From NCBI RefSeq assembly GCF_945859705.1, contig NW_026605122.1, positions 1 to 64,000 on the forward strand: DNA of 64,000 bases, read 5' to 3'. The first letter of the stretch is position 1. The number at the start of each line of letters is the position of its first letter. Positions 25,889 through 39,515 of this stretch are shown piece by piece. Under the pieces are notes generated by a model that was not told where the DNA came from, ran no database searches, and worked only from the letters and a program-made list of their open reading frames with translations. The position numbers and the translations under genes were made by a program. This DNA is from Episyrphus balteatus (lineage: Eukaryota; Arthropoda; Insecta; Diptera; Syrphidae).

Positions 25889-28800
25889 ATGACAACCTAT
25901 AATAAATTGTATATCGTTGGAAAGCTTTCATCTTCAGCTTTAATTAGATGCCCTAATCATATCTCTCAGTTGCTTAATTTTTTTATCAATCAGCTGGAGA
26001 ACAAAAAAAAAAGCTTTAATTTCAGATATTTTTTTCAATTTTTTTTTGTATGACAACCTATAATAAATTGTATATCGTTGGAAAGCTTACATCTTCAGCT
26101 TTAATTAGATGCCCCAATCATATATCTCAGTTGCTTAGAAAAAAGAATACAAATTTTTTAATCAATCAGCTGGAGAACAAAAAAAAAAGCTTTAATTTCA
26201 GATATTTTTTCAATTTTTTTTTGTATGACAACCTATAATAAATTGTATATCTATGGAAAGCTTACATCTTCAGCTTTAATTAGATGCCCTAATCATATCT
26301 CTCAGTTGCTTAGAAAAAAGAATAAAAATTTTTTAATCAATCAGCTGGAGAACAAAAAAAAGCTTTAATTTCAGATATTTTTTTCAATTTTTTTTTGTAT
26401 GACAACCTATAATAAATTGTATATCGTCGGAAAGCTTTCATCTTCAGCTTTAATTAAATGCCCTAATCATATCTCTCAGTTGCTTAGAAAAAAGAATAAA
26501 AATTTTTTAATCAATCAGCTGGAGAACAAAAAAAAAGCTTTAATTTCAGATATTTTTTTCAATTTTTTTTTGTATGCCAACCTATTATAAATTGTATATC
26601 GTTGGAAAGCTTTCTTCTTCAGCTTTAATTAAATGCCCTAATCATATCTCTCAGTTGCTTAGAAAAAAGAATAAAAATTTTTTAATCAATCAGCTGGAGA
26701 ACAAAAAAAAAAGCTTTAATTTCAGATATTTTTTTCAATTTTTTTTTGTATGACAACCTATAATAAATTGTATATCGTTGGAAAGCTTACATCTTCAGCT
26801 TTAATTAGATGCCCTAATCATATCTCTCAGTTGCTTAGAAAAAAGAATAAAAATTTTTAAATCAATCAGCTGGAGAACAAAAAAAAAAGCTTTAATTTCA
26901 GATATTTTTTTCAATTTTTTTTTGTATGACAACCTATAATAAATTGTATATCGTTGGAAAGCTTTCATCTTCAGCTTTAATTAAATGGCATAATCATATC
27001 TCTCAGTTGCTTAGAAAAAAGAATAAAAATTTTTTAATCAATCAGCTGGAGAACAAAAAAAAAGCTTTAATTTCAGATATTTTTTTCAATTTTTTTTAGT
27101 ATGACAACCTATAATAAATTGTATATCGTTGGAAAGCTTTCATCTTCAGCTTTAATTAAATGCCCTAATCATATCTCTCAGTTGCTTAGAAAAAAGAATA
27201 AAAATTTTTTAATCAATCAGCTGCAGAACAAAAAAAAAAGCTTTAATTTCAGATATTTTTTTCAATTTTTTTTTGTATGACAACCTATAATAAATTGTAT
27301 ATCGTTGGAAAGCTTTCATCTTGAGCTTAAATTAAATGCCCTAATCATATCTCTCAGTTGCTTAGAAAAAAGAATGAAATTTTTTTAATCAATCAGCTGC
27401 AGAACAAAAAAAAAAGCTTTAATTTCAGATATTTTTTTCAATTTTTTTTTGTATGACAACCTATAATAAATTGTATATCGTTGGGAAGCTTTCATCTTCA
27501 GCTTTAAGTAAATGCCCTAATCATATCTCTCAGTTGCTTAGAAAAAAGAATAAAAATTTTTTAATCAATCAGCTGGAGAACAAAAAAAAAAGCTTTAATT
27601 TCAGATATTTTTTTCAATTTTTTTTGTATGACAACCTATAATATCGTTGGAAAGCTTTCATCTTCAGCTTTAATTAGATGCCCTAATCATATCTCTCAGT
27701 TGCTTAGAAAAAAGAATAAAAATTTTTAAATCAATCAGCTGGAGAACAAAAAAAAAAGCTTTAATTTCAGATATTTTTTTCAATTTTTTTTTGTATGACA
27801 ACCTATAATAAATTGTATATCGTTGGAAAGCTTTCATCTTCAGCTTTAATTAGATGCCCTAATCATATCTCTCAGTTGCTTAGAAAAAAGAATAAAAATT
27901 TTTAAATCAATCAGCTGGAGAACAAAAAAAAAAGCTTTAATTTCAGATATTTTTTTCAATTTTTTTTTGTATGACAACCTATAATAAATTGTATATCGTT
28001 GGAAAGCTTTCATCTTCAGCTTTAATTAAATGGCCTAATCATATCTCTCAGTTGCTTAGAAAAAAGAATAAAAATTTTTTAATCAATCAGCTGGAGAACA
28101 AAAAAAAAAGCTTTAATTTCAGATATTTTTTTCAATTTTTTTTAGTATGACAACCTATAATAAATTGTATATCGTTGGAAAGCTTTCATCTTCAGCTTTA
28201 AGTAAATTCCCTAATCATATCTCTCAGTTGCTTAGAAAAAAGAATAAAAATTTTTTAATCAATCAGCTGGAGAACAAAAAAAAAAAGCTTTAATTTCAGA
28301 TATTTTTTTCAATTTTTTTTTGTATGACAACCTATAATAAATTGTATATCGTTGGAAAGCTTTCATCTTCAGCTTTAATTAAATGCCCTAATCATATCTC
28401 TCAGTTGCTTAGAAAAAAAATAAAATTTTTTTAATCAATCAGCTGGAGAACAAAAAAAAAAGCTTTAATTTCAGATATTTTTTTCAATTTTTTTTTGTAT
28501 GACAACCTATAATAAATTGTATATCGTTGGAAAGCTTACATCTTCAGCTTTAATTAGATGCCCTAATCATATCTCTCAGTTGCTTAGAAAAAAGAATAAA
28601 AATTTTTAAATCAATCAGCTGGAGAACAAAAAAAAAGCTTTAATTTCAGATATTTTTTTCAATTTTTTTTTGTATGACAACCTATAATAAATTGTATATC
28701 GTTGGAAAGCTTTCATCTTCAGCTTTAATTAGATGCCCTAATCATATCTCTCAGTTGCTTAGAAAAAAGAATAAAAATTTTTTAATCAATCAGCTGGAGA

Positions 28801-31800
28801 ACAAAAAAAAAGCTTTAATTTCAGATATTTTTTTCAATTTTTTTTTTGTATGACAACCTATAATAAATTGTATATCGTCGGAAAGCTTTCATCTTCAGCT
28901 TTAATTAAATGCCCTAATCATATCTCTCAGTTGCTTAGAAAAAAGAATAAAAATTTTTAAATCAATCAGCTGGAGAACAAAAAAAAAGCTTTAATTTCAA
29001 ATATTTTTTTCAATTTTTTTTGTATGCCAACCTATTATAAATTGTATATCGTTGGAAAGCTTTCTTCTTCAGCTTTAATTAAATGCCCTAATCATATCTC
29101 TCAGTTGCTTAGAAAAAAGAATAAAAATTTTTTAATCAATCAGCTGGAGAACAAAAAAAAAAGCTTTAATTTCAGATATTTTTTTCAATTTTTTTTTGTA
29201 TGACAACCTATAATAAATTGTATATCGTTGGAAAGCTTACATCTTCAGCTTTAATTAGATGCACCAATCATATCTCTCAGTTGCTTAGAAAAAAGAATAC
29301 AAATTTTTTAATCAATCAGCTGCAGAACAAACAAAAAAGCTTTAATTTCAGATATTTTTTTCAATTTTTTTTTGTATGACAACCTATAATAAATTGTATA
29401 TCGTTGGAAAGCTTTCATCTTCAGCTTTAATTAGATGCCCTAATCATATCTCTCAGTTGCTTAGAAAAAAGAATACAAATTTTTTAATCAATCAGCTGGA
29501 GAACAAAAAAAAAACTTTAATTTCAGATATTTTTTTCAATTTTTTTTTGTATGACAACCTATAATAAATTGTATATCGTTGGAAAGCTTTCATCTTCAGC
29601 TTTAATTAGATGCCCTAATCATATCTCTTAGTTGCTTAGAAAAAAGAATAAAAATTTTTTAATCAATCAGCTGCAGAACAAAAAAAAAAGCTTTAATTTC
29701 AGATATTTTTTTCAATTTTTTTTAGTATGACAACCTATAATAAATTGTATATCTATGGAAAGCTTTCATCTTCAGCTTTAATTAGATGCCCTAATCATAT
29801 CTCTCAGTTGCTTAGAAAAAAGAATAAAAATTTTTTAATCAATCAGCTGGAGAACAAAAAAAAAAGCTTTAATTTCAGATATTTTTTTCAATTTTTTTTA
29901 GTATGACAACCTATAATAAATTGTATATCTATGGAAAGCTTTCATCTTCAGCTTTAATTAAATGCCCTAATCATATCTCTCAGTTGCTTAGAAAAAAGAA
30001 TAAAAATTTTTTAATCAATCAGCTGCAGAACAAAAAAAAAAGCTTTAATTTCAGATATTTTTTTCAATTTTTTTTTGTATGACAACCTATAATAAATTGT
30101 ATATCGTTGGAAAGCTTTCATCTTGAGCTTAAATTAAATGCCCTAATCATATCTCTCAGTTGCTTAGAAAAAAGAATGAAATTTTTTTAATCAATCAGCT
30201 GCAGAACAAAAAAAAAAAGCTTTAATTTCAGATATTTTTTTCAATTTTTTTTTGTATGACAACCTATAATAAATTGTATATCGTTGGAAAGCTTTCATCT
30301 TCAGCTTTAAGTAAATGCCCTAATCATATCTCTCAGTTGCTTAGAAAAAAGAATAAAAATTTTTTAATCAATCAGCTGGAGAACAAAAAAAAAAGCTTTA
30401 ATTTCAGATATTTTTTTCAATTTTTTTTTGTATGACAACCTATAATATCGTTGGAAAGCTTTCATCTTCAGCTTAAATTAAATGCCCTAATCATATCTCT
30501 CAGTTGCTTGGAAAAAAAATAAAATTTTTTTAATCAATCAGCTGGAGAACAAAAAAAAAGCTTTAATTTCAGATATTTTTTTCAATTTTTTTTTTGTATG
30601 ACAACCTATAATAAATTGTATATCGTTGGAAAGCTTACATCTTCAGCTTTAATTAGATGCCCTTATCATATCTCTCAGTTGCTTAGAAAAAAGAATAAAA
30701 ATTTTTTAATCAATCAGCTGGAGAACAAAAAAAAAGCTTTAATTTCAGATATTTTTTTCAATTTTTTTTTGTATGACAACCTATAATAAATTGTATATCG
30801 TTGGAAAGCTTTCATCTTCAGCTTTAATTAAATGGCCTAATCATATCTCTCAGTTGCTTAGAAAAAAGAATAAAAATTTTTTAATCAATCAGCTGGAGAA
30901 CAAAAAAAAAGCTTTAATTTCAGATATTTTTTTCAATTTTTTTTAGTAGGACAACCTATAATAAATTGTATATCGTTGGAAAGCTTTCATCTTCAGCTTT
31001 AAGTAAATGCCCTAATCATATCTCTCAGTTGCTTAGAAAAAAGAATAAAAATTTTTTAATCAATCAGCTGGAGAACAAAAAAAAAAGCTTTAATTTCAGA
31101 TATTTTTTTCAATTTTTTTTTGTATGACAACCTATAATAAATTGTATATCGTTGGAAAGCTTTCATCTTCAGCTTAAATTAAATGCCCTAATCATATCTC
31201 TCAGTTGCTTAGAAAAAAGAATAAAAATTTTTTAATCAATCAGCTGCAGAACAAAAAAAAAAGCTTTAATTTCAGATATTTTTTTCAATTTTTTTTTTGT
31301 ATGACAACCTATAATAAATTGTATATCGTTGGAAAGCTTTCATCTTCAGCTTTAATTAAATGCCCTAATCATATCTCTCAGTTGCTTAGAAAAAAGAATA
31401 AAAATTTTTTAATCAATCAGCTGGAAAAAAAAAAGCTTTAATTTCAGATATTTTTTTCAATTTTTTTTTGTATGACAACCTATAATAAATTGTATATCTA
31501 TGGAAAGCTTACATCTTCAGCTTTAATTAGATGCCCTAATCATATCTCTCAGTTGCTTAGAAAAAAGAATAAAAATTTTTTAATCAATCAGCTGGAGAAC
31601 AAAAAAAAAGCTTTAATTTCAGATATTTTTTTCAATTTTTTTTTGTATGACAACCTATAATAAATTGTATATCGTCGGAAAGCTTTCATCTTCAGCTTTA
31701 ATTAAATGCCCTAATCATATCTCTCAGTTGCTTAGAAAAAAGAATAAAAATTTTTAAATCAATCAGCTGGAGAACAAAAAAAAGCTTTAATTTCAGATAT

Positions 31801-34800
31801 TTTTTTCAATTTTTTTTTGTATGCCAACCTATTATAAATTGTATATCGTTGGAAAGCTTTCTTCTTCAGCTTTAATTAAATGCCCTAATCATTTCTCTCA
31901 GTTGCTTAGAAAAAAAATAAAAATTTTTTAATCAATCAGCTGGAGAACAAAAAAAAAAGCTTTAATTTCAGATATTTTTTTCAATTTTTTTTTGTATGAC
32001 AACCTATAATAAATTGTATATTGTTGGAAAGCTTTCATCTTCAGCTTTAATTAAATGCCCTAATCATATCTCTCAGTTGCTTAGAAAAAAGAATAAAAAT
32101 TTTTCAATCAATCAGCTGCAGAACAAAAAAAAAGCTTTAATTTCAGATATTTTTTTCAATTTTTTTTGTATGACAACCTATAATACATTGTACATCGTTG
32201 GAAAGCTTACATCTTCAGCTTTAATTAGATGCCCTAATCATATCTCTCAGTTGCTTAGAAAAAAGAATAAAAATTTTTTAATCAATCAGCTGGAGAACAA
32301 AAAATAAAGCTTTAATTTCAGATATTTTTTTCAATTTTTTTTTGTATGACAACCTATAATAAATTGTATATCGTTGGAAAGCTTACATCTTCAGCTTTAA
32401 TTAGATGCACCAATCATATCTCTCAGTTGCTTAGAAAAAAGAATACAAATTTTTTAATCAATCAGCTGCAGAACAAACAAAAAAGCTTTAATTTCAGATA
32501 TTTTTTTCAATTTTTTTTTGTATGCCAACATATAATAAATTGTATATCGTTGGAAAGCTTTCATCTTCAGCTTTAATTAGATGCCCTAATCATATCTCTC
32601 AGTTGCTTAGAAAAAAGAATAAAAATTTTTTAATCAATCAGCTGGAGAACAAAAAAAAAAGCTTTAATTTCAGATATTTTTTTCAATTTTTTTTTGTATG
32701 ACAACCTATAATAAATTGTATATCGTTGGAAAGCTTACATCTTCAGCTTTAATTAGATGCCCTAATCATATCTCTCAGTTGCTTAGAAAAAAGAATAAAA
32801 ATTTTTTAATCAATCAGCTGGAGAACAAAAAAAAAGCTTTAATTTCAGATATTTTTTTCAATTTTTTTTTGTATGACAACCTATAATAAATTGTATATCG
32901 TTGGAAAGCTTACATCTTCAGCTTTAATTAAATGCCCTAATCATATCTCTCAGTTGCTTAGAAAAAAGAATAAAAATTTTTAAATCAATCAGCTGGAGAA
33001 CAAAAAAAAGCTTTAATTTCAGATATTTTTTTCAATTTTTTTTTGTATGCCAACCTATTATAAATTGTATATCGTTGGAAAGCTTTCTTCTTCAGCTTTA
33101 ATTAAATGCCCTAATCATATCTCTCAGTTGCTTAGAAAAAAGAATAAAAATTTTTTAATCAATCAGCTGCAGAACAAAAAAAAAAGCTTTAATTTCAGAT
33201 ATTTTTTTCAATTTTTTTTGTATGACAACCTATAATAAATTGTACATCGTTGGAAAGCTTACATCTTCAGCTTTAATTAGATGCCCTAATCATATCTCTC
33301 AGTTGCTTAGAAAAAAGAATAAAAATTTTTTAATCAATCAGCTGGAGAACAAAAAAAAAGCTTTAATTTCAGATATTTTTTTCAATTTTTTTTTGTATGA
33401 CAACCTATAATAAATTGTATATCGTCGGAAAGCTTTCATTTCAGCTTTAATTAAATGCCCTAATCATATCTCTCAGTTGCTTAGAAAAAAGAATAAAAAT
33501 TTTTAAATCAATCAGCTGGAGAACAAAAAAAAAGCTTTAATTTCAGATATTTTTTTCAATTTTTTTTTGTATGCCAACCTATTATAAATTGTATATCGTT
33601 GGAAAGCTTTCTTCTTCAGCTTTAATTAAATGCCCTAATCATATCTCTCAGTTGCTTAGAAAAAAGAATAAAAATTTTTTAATCAATCAGCTGGAGAACA
33701 AAAAAAAAAGCTTTAATTTCAGATATTTTTTTCAATTTTTTTTTGTATGACAACCTATAATAAATTGTATATCGTTGGAAAGCTTACATCTTCAGCTTTA
33801 ATTAGATGCCCCAATCATATCTCTCAGTTGCTTAGAAAAAAGAATACAAATTTTTTAATCAATCAGCTGCAGAACAAACAAAAAAGCTTTAATTTCAGAT
33901 ATTTTTTTCAATTTTTTTTTGTATGACAACCTATAATAAATTGTATATCGTTGGAAAGCTTTCATCTTCAGCTTTAATTAAATGCCCTAATCATATCTCT
34001 CAGTTGCTTAGAAAAAAGAATAAAAATTTTTTAATCAATCAGCTGGAGAACAAAAAAAAAAGCTTTAATTTCAGATATTTTTTTCAATTTTTTTTTGTAT
34101 GACAACCTATAATAAATTGTATATCGTTGGAAAGCTTACATCTTCAGCTTTAATTAGATGCCCTAATCATATCTCTCAGTTGCTTAGAAAAAAGAATAAA
34201 AATTTTTTAATCAATCAGCTGGAGAACAAAAAAAAAAGCTTTAATTTCAGATATTTTTTTCAATTTTTTTTTGTATGACAACCTATAATAAATTGTATAT
34301 CGTCGGAAAGCTTTCATCTTCAGCTTTAATTAAATGCCCTAATCATATCTCTCAGTTGCTTAGAAAAAAGAATAAAAATTTTTAATCAATCAGCTGGAGA
34401 ACAAAAAAAAAGCTTTAATTTCATATATTTTTTTCAATTTTTTTTTGTATGCCAACCTATTATAAAATTGTATATCGTTGGAAAGCTTTCTTCTTCAGCT
34501 TTAATTAAATGCCCTAATCATATCTCTCAGTTGCTTAGAAAAAAGAATAAAAATTTTTTAATCAATCAGCTGGAGAACAAAAAAAAAAAGCTTTAATTTC
34601 AGATATTTTTTTCAATTTTTTTTTGTATGACAACCTATAATAAATTGTATATCGTTGGAAAGCTTACATCTTCAGCTTTAATTAGATGCCCTAATCATAT
34701 CTCTCAGTTGCTTAGAAAAAAGAATAAAAATTTTTAAATCAATCAGCTGGAGAACAAAAAAAAAAAGCTTTAATTTCAGATATTTTTTTCAATTTTTTTT

Positions 34801-37800
34801 TGTATGACAACCTATAATAAATTGTATATCGTTGGAAAGCTTTCATCTTCAGCTTTAATTAAATGGCATAATCATATCTCTCAGTTGCTTAGAAAAAAGA
34901 ATAAAAATTTTTTAATCAATCAGCTGGAGAACAAAAAAAAAAGCTTTAATTTCAGATATTTTTTTCAATTTTTTTTAGTATGACAACCTATAATAAATTG
35001 TATATCGTTGGAAAGCTTTCATCTTCAGCTTTAATTAAATGCCCTAATCATATCTCTCAGTTGCTTAGAAAAAAGAATAAAAATTTTTAATCAATCAGCT
35101 GCAGAACAAAAAAAAAAGCTTTAATTTCAGATATTTTTTTCAATTTTTTTTTTGTATGACAACCTATAATAAATTGTATATCGTTGGAAAGCTTTCATCT
35201 TGAGCTGAAATTAAATGCCCTAATCATATCTCTCAGTTGCTTAGAAAAAAGAATGAAATTTTTTTAATCAATCAGGTGCAGAACAAAAAAAAAAGCTTTA
35301 ATTTCAGATATTTTTTTCAATTTTTTTTTGTATGACAACCTATAATAAATTGTATATCGTTGGAAAGCTTTCATCTTCAGCTTTAAGTAAATGCCCTAAT
35401 CATATCTCTCAGTTGCTTAGAAAAAAGAATAAAAATTTTTAAATCAATCAGCTGGAGAACAAAAAAAAAAGCTTTAATTTCAGATATTTTTTTCAATTTT
35501 TTTTTGTATGACAACCTATAATAAATTGTATATCGTTGGAAAGCTTACATCTTCAGCTTTAATTAGATGCCCTAATCATATCTCTCAGTTGCTTAGAAAA
35601 AAGAATAAAAATTTTTAAATCAATCAGCTGGAGAACAAAAAAAAAAGCTTTAATTTCAGATATTTTTTTCAATTTTTTTTTGTATGACAACCTATAATAA
35701 ATTGTATATCGTTGGAAAGCTTTCATCTTCAGCTTTAATTAAATGGCCTAATCATATCTCTCAGTCGCTTAGAAAAAAGAATAAAAATTTTTTAATCAAT
35801 CAGCTGGAGAAAAAAAAAAAAGCTTTAATTTCAGATATTTTTTTCAATTTTTTTTAGTATGACAACCTATAATAAATTGTATATCGTTGGAAAGCTTTCA
35901 TCTTCAGCTTTAAGTAAATTCCCTAATCATATCTCTCAGTTGCTTAGAAAAAAGAATAAAAATTTTTTAATCAATCAGCTGGAGAACAAAAAAAAAAGCT
36001 TTAATTTCAGATATTTTTTTCAATTTTTTTTTGTATGACAACCTATAATAAATTGTATATCGTTGGAAAGCTTTCATCTTCAGCTTTAATTAAATGCCCT
36101 AATCATATCTCTCAGTTGCTTAGAAAAAAAATAAAATTTTTTTAATCAATCAGCTGGAGAACAAAAAAAAAGCTTTAATTTCAGATATTTTTTTCAATTT
36201 TTTTTTGTATGACAACCTATAATAAATTGTATATCGTTGGAAAGCTTACATCTTCAGCTTTTTAGATGCCCTAATCATATCTCTCAGTTGCTTAGAAAAA
36301 AGAATAAAAATTTTTAAATCAATCAGCTGGAGAACAAAAAAAAAAGCTTTAATTTCAGATATTTTTTTCAATTTTTTTTTGTATGACAACCTATAATAAA
36401 TTGTATATCGTTGGAAAGCTTTCATCTTCAGCTTTAATTAGATGCCCTAATCATATCTCGCAGTTGCTTAATTTTTTTATCAATCAGCTGGAGAACAAAA
36501 AAAAAAGCTTTAATTTCAGATATTTTTTTCAATTTTTTTTTGTATGACAACCTATAATAAATTGTATATCGTTGGAAAGCTTACATCTTCAGCTTTAATT
36601 AGATGCCCCAATCATATATCTCAGTTGCTTAGAAAAAAGAATACAAATTTTTTAATCAATCAGCTGCAGAACAAACAAAAAAGCTTTAATTTCAGATATT
36701 TTTTTCAATTTTTTTTTGTATGACAACCTATAATAAATTGTATATCGTTGGAAAGCTTTCATCTTCAGCTTTAATTAAATGCCCTAATCATATCTCTCAA
36801 AAGAATAAAAATTTTTTAATCAATCAGCTGGAGAACAAAAAAAAAAGCTTTAATTTCAGATATTTTTTTCAATTTTTTTTTGTATGACAACCTATAATAA
36901 ATTGTATATCTATGGAAAGCTTACATCTTCAGCTTTAATTAGATGCACTAATCATATCTCTCAGTTGCTTAGAAAAAAGAATAAAAATTTTTTAATCAAT
37001 CAGCTGGAGAACAAAAAAAAAGCTTTAATTTCAGATATTTTTTTCAATTTTTTTTTGTATGACAACCTATAATAAATTGTATATCGTCGGAAAGCTTTCA
37101 TCTTCAGCTTTAATTAAATGCCCTAATCATATCTCTCAGTTGCTTAGAAAAAAGAATAAAAATTTTTTAATCAATCAGCTGGAGAACAAAAAAAAAGCTT
37201 TAATTTCAGATATTTTTTTCAATTTTTTTTTGTATGCCAACCTATTATAAATTGTATATCGTTGGAAAGCTTTCTTCTTCAGCTTTAATTAAATGCCCTA
37301 ATCATATCTCTCAGTTGCTTAGAAAAAAGAATAAAAATTTTTTAATCAATCAGCTGGAGAACAAAAAAAAAAGCTTTAATTTCAGATATTTTTTTCAATT
37401 TTTTTTTGTATGACAACCTATAATAAATTGTATATCTATGGAAAGCTTACATCTTCAGCTTTAATTAGATGCCCTAATCATATCTCTCAGTTGCTTAGAA
37501 AAAAGAATAAAAATTTTTTAATCAATCAGCTGGAGAACAAAAAAAAAGCTTTAATTTCAGATATTTTTTTCAATTTTTTTTTGTATGACAACCTATAATA
37601 AATTGTATATCGTCGGAAAGCTTTCATCTTCAGCTTTAATTAAATGCCCTAATCATATCTCTCAGTTGCTTAGAAAAAAGAATAAAAATTTTTTAATCAA
37701 TCAGCTGGAGAACAAAAAAAAAGCTTTAATTTCAGATATTTTTTTCAATTTTTTTTGTATGACAACCTATAATAAATTGTATATCGTTGGAAAGCTTACA

Positions 37801-39340
37801 TCTTCAGCTTTAATTAGATGCCCTAATCATATCTCTCAGTTGCTTAGAAAAAAGAATAAAAATTTTTAAATCAATCAGCTGGAGAACAAAAAAAAAAGCT
37901 TTAATTTCAGATATTTTTTTCAATTTTTTTTTGTATGACAACCTATAATAAATTGTATATCGTTGGAAAGCTTTCATCTTCAGCTTTAATTAAATGGCAT
38001 AATCATATCTCTCAGTTGCTTAGAAAAAAGAATAAAAATTTTTTAATCAATCAGCTGCAGAACAAAAAAAAAAGCTTTAATTTCAGATATTTTTTTTTCA
38101 ATTTTTTTTAGTATGACAACCTATAATAAATTGTATATCGTTGGAAAGCTTTCATCTTCAGCTTTAATTAAATGCCCTAATCATATCTCTCAGTTGCTTA
38201 GAAAAAAGAATAAAAATTTTTTAATCAATCAGCTGCAGAACAAAAAAAAAAGCTTTAATTTCAGATATTTTTTTCAATTTTTTTTTGTATGACAACCTAT
38301 AATAAATTGTATATCGTTGGAAAGCTTTCATCTTGAGCTTAAATTAAATGCCCTAATCATATCTCTCAGTTGCTTAGAAAAAAGAATAAAAATTTTTTAA
38401 TCAATCAGCTGGAGAACAAAAAAAAAGCTTTAATTTCAGATATTTTTTTCAATTTTTTTTTGTATGACAACCTATAATAAATTGTATATCGTTGGAAAGC
38501 TTTCATCTTCAGCTTTAATTAAATGCCCTAATCATATCTCTCAGTTGCTTAGAAAAAAGAATAAAAATTTTTTAATCAATCAGCTGGAGAACAAAAAAAA
38601 AAGCTTTAATTTCAGATATTTTTTTCAATTTTTTTTTGTATGACAACCTATAATAAATTGTATATCGTTGGAAAGCTTACATCTTCAGCTTTAATTAGAT
38701 GCCCTAATCATATCTCTCAGTTGCTTAGAAAAAAGAATAAAAATTTTTTAATCAATCAGCTGGAGAACAAAAAAAAAGCTTTAATTTCAGATATTTTTTT
38801 CAATTTTTTTTTGTATGACAACCTATAATAAATTGTATATCGTTGGAAAGCTTTCATCTTCAGCTTTAATTAAATGCCCTAATCATATCTCTCAGTTGCT
38901 TAGAAAAAAGAATAAAAATTTTTTAATCAATCAGCTGGAGAACAAAAAAAAAGCTTTAATTTCAGATATTTTTTTCAATTTTTTTTTGTATGCCAACCTA
39001 TAATAAATTGTATATCGTTGGAAAGCTTTCTTCTTCAGCTTTAATTAAATGCCCTAATCATATCTCTCAGTTGCTTAGAAAAAAGAATAAAAATTTTTTA
39101 ATCAATCAGCTGGAGAACAAAAAAAAAAGCTTTAATTTCAGATATTTTTTTCAATTTTTTTTTGTATGACAACCTATAATAAATTGTATATCTATGGAAA
39201 GCTTACATCTTCAGCTTTAATTAGATGCCCTAATCATATCTCTCAGTTGCTTAGAAAAAAGAATAAAAATTTTTTAATCAATCAGCTGGAGAACAAAAAA
39301 AAAGCTTTAATTTCAGATATTTTTTTCAATTTTTTTTTGT

Positions 39341-39515
39341 ATGACAACCTATAATAAATTGTATATCGTTGGAAAGCTTTCATCTTCAGCTTTAATTAAA
39401 TGCCCTAATCATATCTCTCAGTTGCTTAGAAAAAAGAATAAAAATTTTTTAATCAATCAGCTGGAGAACAAAAAAAAAGCTTTAATTTCAGATATTTTTT
39501 TCAATTTTTTTTTGT
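39341..39515 (+). repeat. Representative satellite monomer (175 bp, K subtype)
   Basis: This near-consensus unit serves as the map for all monomers; I arbitrarily begin it at atgacaacct. In order it holds ataataaatt (39351), a CENP-B-box-like segment (39364-39380), the palindrome gaaagctttc (39372-39381), the palindrome tttaattaaa (39391-39400), tgccctaatc (39401), an A6 run (39430-39435), an A5T6 block (39440-39450), the palindrome cagctg (39458-39463), an A9 run (39470-39478), and T runs at 39495-39501 and 39505-39513. By my count it is about 75% A+T. AAGCTT (HindIII) occurs twice, at 39374 and 39477, giving expected fragments of about 103 and 72 bp. The word agctttaatt occurs twice about 91 bp apart, roughly half a monomer, but the rest of the halves do not align, so an ancestral dimer is not supported. 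Confidence 0.93.
39364..39380 (+). other. CENP-B-box-like segment (left half only), one per monomer
   Basis: The bases tcgttggaaa at 39366-39375 are identical to the corresponding part of the mammalian CENP-B box. Over the whole 17-base box, 11 positions agree. Of the nine bases usually regarded as essential (TTCG, A, CGGG), only four are present: the first T is A here and CGGG is replaced by gctt. The segment recurs in nearly every monomer of the array, with local variants cgtcgg, ctatgg, cattgg and cgtttt at the same place. A true CENP-B site is therefore doubtful; a related pogo-family-derived protein with a different preference, or chance, are both possible. The match is seen directly; function is not shown. 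Confidence 0.35.

Larger units (their letters stand above)
13601..32912 (+). repeat. Large tandem duplication, copy A (19,312 bp)
   Basis: Copy A and copy B (32913-48900) are two adjacent versions of the same long ordered set of monomers. On the left, 13601 onward matches 32913 onward at an offset of 19,312, and t at 13600 faces a at 32912. Up to about 20.2 kb the offset stays at 19,312-19,318. From about 20.9 kb to 32.9 kb the matching offset is 15,988-15,991. Shared private marks include gtacatcg (13930), ttcatttcagc (14121), atgccccaatc with aacaaacaaaa (14493), atcaggtgcag (15956), cagtcgctt (16447), cagctttttag (16942), ctcgcagttgcttaattt (17143), a 91 bp truncated monomer (25798) and aatacattgtacatcg (32181). 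Copy A differs from B mainly by one extra 3.3 kb sub-block. Confidence 0.93.

Noticed and set aside
39391..39515. Monomer as an ancient dimer of about 88 bp halves
   Set aside because: agctttaatt occurs twice about 91 bp apart, but the remaining sequence of the two halves does not align.
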